From: Membranipora membranacea
Lineage: Eukaryota; Bryozoa; Gymnolaemata; Cheilostomatida; Membraniporidae
Direction: 5' to 3'
NCBI GenBank assembly: GCA_914767715.1
Contig: OU612071.1
Location: forward strand, 496,001 to 560,000
DNA: 64,000 bases
Shown here: positions 54,987-64,000 of the stretch, piece after piece
Position numbering within the stretch: position 1 is the first letter of the stretch
Layout of the letters: each line of letters starts with the position of its first letter
The notes under the pieces: generated by a model
What the model was told of the DNA's origin: nothing
What the model saw: only the letters and a program-made list of their open reading frames with translations
Databases searched by the model: none
Program-made: the position numbers and the translations under genes

Positions 54987-57283
54987 ACCAAAACTGTGTC
55001 AGCACTCGGGGTCTTGACAAGTGTAGGACATCAAAAGCCATACATTGTATGCAGCATTTGTAATCTCCCTGGTGCAGACCAGGAGACAACACTAGAATAT
55101 ATCCACTCAACCATACTCAAATTATCCAGACGACATGCAAACGCACAACTCCTAATATGTGGTGATTTCAACAGACTGCCAATAGATGAACTCGCTACTC
55201 AATTTGGACTTACAAATGTAGTTAATTTTAACACTCGAGGAGATGCCTTCATGCTAGATCTTATTCTGACTGACATACCATCATACACATTCTGTGACAA
55301 ACTGGCCCCGATCGCCAACAATGACCACTGTTGCATCCTGCTGCGGGGAGAGGGGAATCTACCAAGCCGCTATGTCAAAAGACAAAAGAGGCTTGTCATC
55401 CACCCGCGCAAGCTTCTGGTTCTAAAGGAACTAGCTGAACAGTCTTGATCCTCAGTACTAAATACCCAAGATATAAACAGCAAAGTTCATTTAATGAACA
55501 AAACTATATCTAAGATTCTTGACAATCACTGCCCTATAAAAACCACCAAGGTCCGGGTCGACAAACCTCTCTGGATGAGCGACACACTAGACAAAGTAAT
55601 CTGTGCCAAAAATGAGGCCTCAGACAAAAGAAAAGAAAATTTGTCTGGGAAACCCTCAACAAAAACCAAAGCGCTAAAGCCTGGTGGGACACTATAAAAA
55701 GCTGACAAACAAAACTAAACAACAACAATCATCAACTAGTGTGGTTATCGACGACACCAAACTATCTAATGACACTTTCTGTAAATATCTCAACTCTTAC
55801 TATTTAGATGTCGGGGGAATGCGAGCTACCTCAAGCTCTGCATATGTAACTATTAACACCAACAAGCTAGACCATCTAAGTATAGGAGAAGTCAAACTCC
55901 TCATGAGAAAACTGGATATTTCAAAAGCTACATCAAATGAAGACTTCCCCACATGGATATATAAGGAAGGCATAGAAGATATAGTCATTCCACTACACAA
56001 TATAATAACTGTGCCCTGGATACCACTCTTTCCCTGATATTTGGAAAAAGGCGCAAGTAGTACCAATCCCTAAAAACAAAGCACCATCTACATACAAGGA
56101 TTACCGGCCTATCAGATTATTATTCGATCTCGGCAAACTACTGGAGGAAGTAATTATATCGAAAACGAAATCTCACCTAGCAGAAGTACCTAACGCTAAT
56201 CAATATGCCTACCAACAGAAACTCAGTACCAGCGATGCAATACTGCAGTTGATAGATGACTGGACATCCGTGCTGGACTCAAATACTAATGTGAAACTAA
56301 TACAAAATGCATGCCTTGATTTTTTTCCAAAGCCTTCGATGGATGCAGCACCCCATACTGATATATAAAATGATCATCTTGGTTTTAACGCTAGTGTCAT
56401 TGCCTTAGTTGAACTTTTTTGGAGTCAAGACAACAATGTGGAAACTACTGTGATATTTATCTGACTACAAACCCAAGTAGGCGCCCCTCAAGGAACTAAA
56501 CTTGGCCCCATCCTTTGGCTAATTTATGTTGCTGATTTAAAATCTTTTGAATATGATACAAAATGTATCAAATACAACCTTTTATAAGCCTGTAGTTGAT
56601 TCATCCACTGAGAACATATCTGATGGAATACTGTTAGCAAACACGTGGTCTGAGCAAAACAATATGATTTTGAATTCCAGCAAAACTGTGCTAATGAATG
56701 TGGCTTTTACAAACAAATCTGCTATGCACCTTGGTACAACCTATGGCGGTGATAATCCCTTTATCTCTCCCTCTGAGCATACCAAGTTTTTAGGTGTATT
56801 CATAGACAACACACTAACTTCCAGCAATCATGTTGACTATATTATAGCTAAATGTTCTCAATGATTATACTTGATGGGAGAGCTGAAACGCATGGGCATG
56901 GATAGTGATGGCCTGCGAACTTCTATATAGCTAACATTAAGTCTATAATCTCCAACGCCTGCCCTGCATCGTATTATCTACTATCAGACACCGATAAAAC
57001 ATGACTAAAGGGGATCCAGCGCTCTGCTACTCGGATTGTGCTGCCATCCTCTGACAACTACGAGCAGAGGCTCGACCATCTAGCACTGCCACCCATCTCA
57101 ACATTCCTGCACACCACTTGCAGTGAACATTTCACTGAATTAGCTGACGACGATAATCACACCTTGAACTCTCATATTAAAATAAATACAAACAGAACAT
57201 CTGCTCGTAGAGCAAAAATAGCTAAATATAGGCCATCCAAGTGTAGAACAACCAAAAGACAAAATACCTTTTTTGAATTTTAA
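54987..57283 (+). pseudogene. LINE copy in block 3 (decayed)
   Basis: Endonuclease C-terminal half (ICGDFNRLPIDELATQFGL, IANNDHCCILLRGEG), stop after LKELAEQS, then reverse-transcriptase segments in several frames. At 56561-56590 the same AAATAC-AACCTTTTATAAG junction removes the ADD codons as in the block 1 copy. Confidence 0.8.
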
Positions 57284-59138
57284 ATGCGATTTTTTAACTA
57301 ATGCAGCTCAGACTAGGCCTACTTTCATTTTATTTTTTCCATGTATGTGCCGTACATTCGATGCTATCAACCTATCACAGGATGGATATTAGAATTTAGG
57401 CAATAAACAAACTTCAAACCATCAAGTAATTGAGTTAAGTGATCAATGATCTGGTGATTTTTCCTCTATGTTACTTTCGATGCTGTCGCTTGGTGTTCAT
57501 GATGTCTCAATAATACAACGATGGCCTATATTCTAATAATTACACACCCTATGTGTTCTTAAAATTCCTTGAAATGTGATCCAGGTCTTTGACAAAAATA
57601 TTGATCCAAAAATGGTATGTAATAATAATGTAATAATGAATTGAGACAAAACTCTAACAGACTGTGATTATTGTCCATTTGTAGATTACACAGACTATAA
57701 CTTTTGTTAGGGTATTATATACCAGGCACCTCAAGTGAGTCTAATCCTTTCAATAAAATTCCTGATTATCTATCTGACCATCTAAGAATCAAATGACACA
57801 AAGGATGCAAACTCAGGTTGGCGCATTATATTCATGATGCTTTCTATGAAAATGGGTCAAATGAAAAAGTTTGAAATGTCTGCGCTTAGCGAGAGACGAT
57901 CGCTTGCGAAAATATTACACAAACTGTAAAAGGAAACCTGTTAAATATTCTAGTCATTGGACTCATACAAAGTTCTTTTATTCTAGTTTGCCTGCTACAA
58001 CAATGAGAGCCAATACAAGGATATTTTATCATCGCCGATGAAATACACAGAACAGATGCTCAATAAATTACAACATCCAACGCAATGGAAGGTACTATCT
58101 CTGCAAAAACAATGTAGACTATAGGCTGGAGGAGGCGCAGACCAGAAGAGGCATTACATTTATTGGCCATTAGCCATTCTTTCGCTGAATATCAGATAAA
58201 AATTCCCTTAATACTGTCATTATAAATGTACTAGAACAGACCATACTAGATAGTAGTACACCTGTGCATATAATTGTAGGCAAACTGAATACAAATAAGT
58301 AACAGATTGCTAAACTTGGTGCGACGGTTAAGTGCAGTAGTGATAGTGAAATGTATAAACTCACCATCAATATTTCTGACCTCTAATCTCTGTTCTCTCA
58401 GTAGTCGCAAGAAGTCGCCAATGACCAGCCGGTTCTATAAATGCGACCGTGAACCTATCGATCCGATCTTTGCTTATAGATTGTTTGCCTCTATATTACT
58501 TCCCTCGCTGTCTCTAGGTGTGTTAATGAATTTTCACTAATAAATCACTGGACTGTCATCTAAGCGTTACACACCTATAATGTTCTAAGAACTCATTGAC
58601 ATGTGACCCTGCCCTTTGACAAATTGATACACTAATGGCTTTTAGAACTGATGAAATGAACTGATGAAATGAGACTAGACTAAAATCAGATAATGACGAT
58701 GACTTTTGTTCATTATAATATGTAATGTGCAAAGAACTTAATGTGCTCCATAGAAATTGAAGTTTGCTGAAGGTTTTGTTTACTGCACGGGTATAATATA
58801 TCAGGCTTTCTTCCTTTCAAACTCCCTATTATCTATTATCTGTCAATCTGACAATTTTGCTATTCAGGTTCAATGAAAGGTGAAAGGCAAATATAAACCT
58901 TCAATTATATAACACTTGCCTTAGAGTAGTTCAATTGTGAAAAATTCAAAATTATTATAATATGTGAACAGTAATCGGAAACCTTTTTAGTCACTTTGCA
59001 AGATACAAAAGTGTATTTATCATTAAGAGATACACTGAACAGGTGCTCTAAAGCTTTCAATATCTAGACCTGTGTAATACATGATGATTGAGTTTTGCGC
59101 TAACAGGAGAAATGAGAAAGGAAGTGAGATTTTATCTA
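54987..59138 (+). repeat. Duplicated block 3
   Basis: Starts inside the endonuclease (TKTVSALGVLTSVGHQ equivalent) and runs through the LINE 3' end and the whole downstream region, ending with the same GAAGTGAGATTTTATCTA as block 2. Confidence 0.8.
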
Positions 59139-59202
59139 GGTTAGTTTTGGAGTGCTTATTGGGAAAGTGCAGGGACTCGAAAGAGTTTATTGTCTGAAAA
59201 TT

Positions 59203-59336
59203 TTCACTGAATTTGCAATCAGGTGAATGAAGGAAGTCAGACCAGAAATGCCATTCTCTACACACGCCCGCCCCAAAGGAATCCTGGTCTAGTGAGATGT
59301 ACAAATTGACTCATATAACCGTTACCATTAAGACTC
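59203..59336 (+). mobile_element. Fragment of the LTR-element interior fused to a LINE
   Basis: These 134 bases match 40815-40948 with few differences (GAATGAAGGAAGTCAGACC, ACACACGCCCGCCCCAAAGG). The match ends at AAGACTC, where LINE sequence CTCCCAAGCTGC begins with a shared CTC. The joint creates a short open frame across both elements. Confidence 0.85.
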
Positions 59337-61340
59337 TCCCAAGCTGCTATGTCAAAAGACAAAAGAGGCTTGTAATCCGACCGCCCAAGCTTATGGTTCT
59401 GAAGGGATTAGCTGAACAGTCTTGGTCCTCAGTACTAAATACCCAGGATATAAACAGCAAAGTTCATTTAATGAACGAAACTACATCTAAGATTCCTGAC
59501 AATCACTGCCCTATAAAAACCACCAAGGTCCGGGGCGACAAACCTCTCTGGATGAGCGACACACTAGACAAAGTAATCTGTGCCAAAAATGAAGCGTACC
59601 GTAAAGGCTGCCCATCGCACAATCTACTGAGAACAATCTGCCAATGACTCTTCAGACGAAACAAAAGAAAATTTGTCCGGGAAACCCTGAACAAAAAACA
59701 AAACACTAAAACCTGGTGGGACACTATAAAAAGCTGACAAACAAAACTAAACAACAACAATCATCAACTAATGTGATTATCGACGACACCAAACTATCTG
59801 ATGACACTTTCTGTAAAAATCTCAACTCTAACTATGTAGAAGTCGGGGAAATACGAGCTACCTCGAGCTCTGCATATGTAACTACTAACACCAACAAGCT
59901 AGACCATCTAAGTATAGGAGAAGTCAAACTCCTCATGAGAAAACAGGATATTTCAAAAGTTACATCAAATGAAGACTTCCCCACATGGATATTTAAGGAA
60001 GGCATAGAAGATATAGCCATTCCACTACACAACATAATTAACTGTGCCCTGGATACCAACTCTTTTCCTGATATTTGGAGAAAGGCGCAAGTAGTACCAA
60101 TCCCTAAAGACAAAACACCATCTACATACAAGGATTACTGGCCTATAAGCTTATTATTCCATCTCCGCAAACTACTGGAGGAAGTAATTATATCGAAAAT
60201 GAAATCTCACCTAGCAGACGTACTTAACGCTAATCAATATGCCTACCAACAGAAACTCAGTACCACCGATGCAATACTGCAGTTGATAGATGACTGGACA
60301 TCCGTTCTGGACTCAAATACTAATGTGAAACTAATAAAAAATGCATGCCTTGACTTTTTCCAAAGCCCTCGATGGATGCAGCACCCCATACTGATATATA
60401 AAATGAATCATCTGGGTTTTAACGCTAGTGTCATTGCCTTAGTTGAATTTTTTTGGAGTCAAGACAGCAATTTGTAAAATACTGTGATAATTTTTCTGAC
60501 TACGAACCCATTCAAGTAGGTGCCCCTCAAGGAACTAAACTGGGCCCCATCCTTTGGCTAATTTATGTTGCTGATTTAAAATCTTTTGATTATGATACAA
60601 AATGTATCAAATACAACCTTTTATAAGCCTATAATTGATCCATCCACTGAGAACATATCTGATGCAATACTGTTAGCAAACACCTGGTCTGAGCAAAACA
60701 ATATGATTTTGAATTCCAGCAAAACTGTGATACTGAATGTGGCTTTTACAAACAAATCTGCTATGCCCCTTGGTACAACCTATGGAGGTGATAATCTCTT
60801 TATCTCTCCCTCTGAGCATACCAAGTTTTTAGGCGTATTCATAGACAACACACTAACTTCCAGCAATCATGTTGACTATATTATATCTAAATGCTCTCAA
60901 CGATTATACTTGATGAGACTGCTGAAACGTATGGGCATGGATAGTGATGGCCTGAGAATCTTCTATATAGCTAACATTAAGTCTATAATCTCCTACGCCT
61001 GCCCTGCATCGTATAATCTACTATCAGACACCGATAAAACACAATAAAGGGGATCCAGCGCCCTGCTACTCGGATTGTGCTGCCAATCTCTGACCACTAC
61101 GAGCAGAGGCTGGACCATCTAGCACTGCCACCCATCTCAACATTCCTGCACACCCCTTGCAGTGAAAATTTCACTAAAATAGCTGACGACGATAATCAAC
61201 CCTTGAACTCTCATATTAAAATAAATACAAACAGAACATCTGCTTGTAGAGCAAAAATAGCTAAATATGGGCCATCCAAGTGTAGAACAACCAAAAGACA
61301 AAATACCTTTTTTGAATTTTACATACGATTTTTTAACTAA
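59337..61340 (+). pseudogene. LINE copy in block 4 (reverse transcriptase, decayed)
   Basis: Reads LPSCYVKRQKRLVIRPPKL and the reverse-transcriptase core as far as NANQYAYQQKLSTTDAILQ, then ACLDFFQSPRW, where an extra T shifts the frame of the palm motif. At 60600-60625 the ADD codons are missing, exactly as in blocks 1 and 3. It is the most continuous of the copies but cannot be active. Confidence 0.85.
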
Positions 61341-62013
61341 TGCAGCTAAGACTCCTTTTATTTTTATTTTTTCCATGTATGTGCTGTACATTCGATGCTA
61401 TCAACCAATCACAGTAATTGAGTTAAGTCATCAATGATCTGGTGATTTATCCTCTATGTTACTTTTGATGCTGTCGCTTGGTGTTTATGATGTCTCAATA
61501 ATACAATGATGGCCTATATTCTAATAATTACACACCCTAAGTGTTCTTAAAATTCCTTGAAATGTGATCCAGGTCTTTGAAAACGATATTGATGCAAAAA
61601 TGGTATGTAATAATAATGTAATAATGAATTGAGACAAAACTCAAACAGACTGTGATTATTTTCAATCTGAAGATTACAAAGACTATAACTTTTGTTAGGG
61701 TATAATATACCAGGCACCTCAAGTGAGTCTTTTCCTTTCAATAAAATTCCTGATTATCTATCTGTCCATCTAAGAATCAAATGACACAAAAGATTCAAAC
61801 TCAGGTTGGCACTTTATATTCATGATGCTTCCTATGAAAATGGGTCAAATGAAAAGATTTGAAATGTCTGCGCTTAGCGAGAGACGATCGCTTGTGAAGC
61901 TATTACACACACTGTCAAAGGAAACCTGTTAAATATTCTAGTCATTGGACTCATACAAAGTTCATTATTATTCTAGTTTGCCTGCTACAATAATGAGAGC
62001 CAATACAAGGATA
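59337..62013 (+). repeat. Duplicated block 4
   Basis: Begins mid-LINE at the chimaeric joint and ends in the downstream region at CAATACAAGGATAT, where the sequence departs from the other blocks. Confidence 0.8.
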
Positions 62014-63269
62014 TCAAATCAAGGGCAAAAAGCCAGCAGCACAAAATGCATCTGATGATCGCCGCCTGGTCACTTGGATTATCAGCGAATTAACAAGATT
62101 GAGTTGTAAGTTACAACGATATTTCTGTAGCAAAAGGTTAAAGCAACTCTTGCTGTTGGCTCAGTCTTTTTGAATGGCCATCTATATGAAAGAATAGACC
62201 CTAGTCGGTGCAGACCCAAATAGGACTGGAAGATGCTCTTATTGAGAAATTAAGAAGGTTTTCGCCATCAATCTAATAGCCCTATAGTCAGGTTTCACCC
62301 AATATCTCTACACAGAGGTTGGCAAGCCTGTCAGTCAGGAATATTCTCTCCCGAAACGTGAAGAATAGGCCCCTCCCCCCCCCCCCCACCACTACCTAGC
62401 CATAAAGGCTACGGGCATTTCAGCAGTGCCAAACAACAAAGAGCCCCTTTTTTCCTGTTTCATCTATCGGTGTTGTGTCACGAAAGCTTAAATCGATGTA
62501 CTTTTCTGAGAACAATAGAAGTTATGCTGTTAAACTTCATTGAAGTGGATCGAAAAAACATGAGGCATATTTTGGCAGCACTCCTTGATCCAGAAAAAAT
62601 TCCGTGTAGGCAAGTAATACAAAGATCGTCTCAACTTTCACTTGGCTTAGGTTACACTAGTGTGTTCCGATTAGGAATTCGCTTTCCCTTACTTAGTATA
62701 CGTGTCATCTCTAGTTAGACAACATGTTGAATATCTGCGGCGGCAATGCATTGTGTCACTTTCTACATTATGTCATGGTCACCAACGATTGTAACCTACA
62801 CTGCTTCAGGGCTCTAAGATTGAAAATCTCAGTAACAGCCAAACATACAGCCAAAATCTGAAAATCTACACAACAATCATCCTCTTATGTGGCGATGCGA
62901 GATCCTAGCCTGCCAACTCGCTGAGCCAATCAGCTCACCTCATTTGCTACCCCCCCCCCCTCGAGCAAGCGATGAGTTATTCAAGTGTATCTTTACATAT
63001 CTTACCTTGTTTTCCTGCACACAGCCCTATCATTATTTTATGTTGCCTAACTTTGCTCCTCTAACTTTGCTCCAGGCAAGTTTTTGCAAAATCATGTTTT
63101 GATTGCACTTTTCATTTACCTGCACTGTGACGTTAAGTCATACTTGTATATGACGGTTACGCCATACCTGTATATGACGTTAAGTCATGTTTTGTAAGGG
63201 TGTCATTATCTCTAGGTTTGCAAAACCTGGTGATTATTTATTGTTGTGATGGCTTAAGTGCCTCAGCTT
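62014..63269. other. Stretch without a recognised gene
   Basis: Contains two poly-C runs (about 62377 and 62950) and short frames with no recognised motif, including 62470-62718 (+). Confidence 0.45.
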
Positions 63270-63278
63270 ATCGGACTG
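63270..63278. repeat. Target-site duplication of the foldback element, left (9 bp)
   Basis: ATCGGACTG, identical to 63662-63670. Confidence 0.8.
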
Positions 63279-63661
63279 TAACCTGTTTTGACAAGCTTTG
63301 TTCGGTGGGGGGAGGAACAAAGCTTGTCAACTCTTGCATGCTCGACCGTCGAGCAGCCGATATTAAATATTGTCTTCTCTTGCGATCAGGAAGATACCTC
63401 CTCTATCTCACTAATCAAAGTGTATAGTCGAGCAGCGTATATTAAATATTGTCTTCTCTTGAAATCGGGAGGATAGCTCCTTTACCACACTAATAAATTT
63501 GTATAGGAATGTATACAAATTGATTAGTGTGATGAAGGATTTATCTTCTCGATCGCAAGAAAAGACAATATTTAATATCGGCTGCTCGACAGTCGAGCAT
63601 GCAAGAGTTGACAAGCTTTGTTCCCCCCCCCCCACCGAACAAAGCTTGTCAAGACAGGCTA
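63279..63661. mobile_element. Foldback/MITE-type element with ~146-bp inverted arms
   Basis: The left arm (63279 to about 63425) is the reverse complement of the right arm (about 63512-63661) with few changes; the ends read TAACCTGTTTTGACAAGC and TAGCCTGTCTTGACAAGC. Each arm itself contains a hairpin, GACAAGCTTTGTTC and its reverse complement around a G- or C-run (63290-63328 and 63610-63650). The centre holds a third partial copy of the arm. The exact 9-bp flanking duplication fits a MULE-type insertion. Frames crossing the element are not genes. Confidence 0.85.
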
Positions 63662-63670
63662 ATCGGACTG
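63662..63670. repeat. Target-site duplication of the foldback element, right (9 bp)
   Basis: ATCGGACTG, identical to 63270-63278. Confidence 0.8.
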
Positions 63671-64000
63671 GTAACTGTAATAGAGAACTTAAGTCAACCT
63701 ACTCTTTAGTAAGAAACAGAAGATTTTACTGCCCCTAGAATGGGACGCAATGTGCCATAAATCCTCATGCTGAGATTGTGAAACATCCTCTAAAACTGAA
63801 ATGTATCTTAGAAGTGTGAAGCCGTGTAAAAGCCTTAGGGCAAACCAAAGTTGTTGTCAGAGGTGGGGAAAGGTTTGGGCTGTATTAAGGGGAGCTCATA
63901 CTATTATTGGGGGAGGGGAGGGGGTGAATTCATTGCCTACTGGTGTGGTTGTGTTGTAAGGGAGTAGATGTATTGCAGAACGTCACCAAGTTAAACTGAT
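63671..64000. other. No recognised feature
   Basis: Mixed sequence with G-rich runs near 63910; nothing could be assigned. Confidence 0.4.

Noticed and set aside
63288-63738. Several 60-80-residue open frames at the right end
   Set aside because: They fall in the inverted arms of the foldback element and appear on both strands because of its symmetry.

Overview
The window looks like nuclear DNA of an animal, probably a marine invertebrate. It is AT-rich, its genes are split by GT-AG introns, and it is dense in non-LTR and LTR retroelements, P-element-like and MULE-like transposase genes, SINE-like repeats and minisatellites. No bacterial operons, rRNA genes or CRISPR arrays were seen. The retroelement families resemble those common in lophotrochozoan and cnidarian genomes, but the species cannot be fixed from the sequence.

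Layout. 1-1046 is a LINE reverse-transcriptase fragment (minus). 5180-19249 is one minus-strand gene, rebuilt here from phase-consistent splice sites, encoding about 1,800 residues: an array of 20 near-identical 39-residue ankyrin-like repeats, a nucleotidyltransferase-like domain and TPR-like helices. Its second intron carries a 6.16-kb nest of transposons: an element with ~250-bp terminal inverted repeats and an exact 10-bp target duplication, containing a restriction-like-endonuclease type LINE, which in turn contains an opposite-strand CR1/L2-like LINE. 20384-21812 is a two-part minisatellite. 23857-32325 is a multi-exon ubiquitin-specific protease (USP) gene that carries a broken-looking Cys box and two in-frame stops, so it is probably a pseudogene or a misassembled gene. 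32781-36939 is a multi-exon FLYWCH plus MULE-transposase gene, followed by the 3' half of a second MULE copy (37726-38489).

38876-43246 holds tandem repeats, an LTR element with two direct LTRs and a 4-bp target duplication (39529-42194), and an inverted solo LTR. 45775-62013 is a set of head-to-tail duplicated blocks. Each carries a decayed APE-type LINE, and all copies that reach the reverse-transcriptase active site share the same small lesion there. The blocks surround the 3' exons of a P-element/THAP9-like transposase gene (51275-52089). 63279-63661 is a foldback element with ~146-bp inverted arms and an exact 9-bp target duplication.

The only clear candidate for an intact cellular gene is the ankyrin/nucleotidyltransferase/TPR gene. 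The FLYWCH-MULE gene is open through all recognised exons and could be either an intron-bearing transposon or a domesticated gene. All functional statements come from motifs read by eye; no database search or alignment was run.
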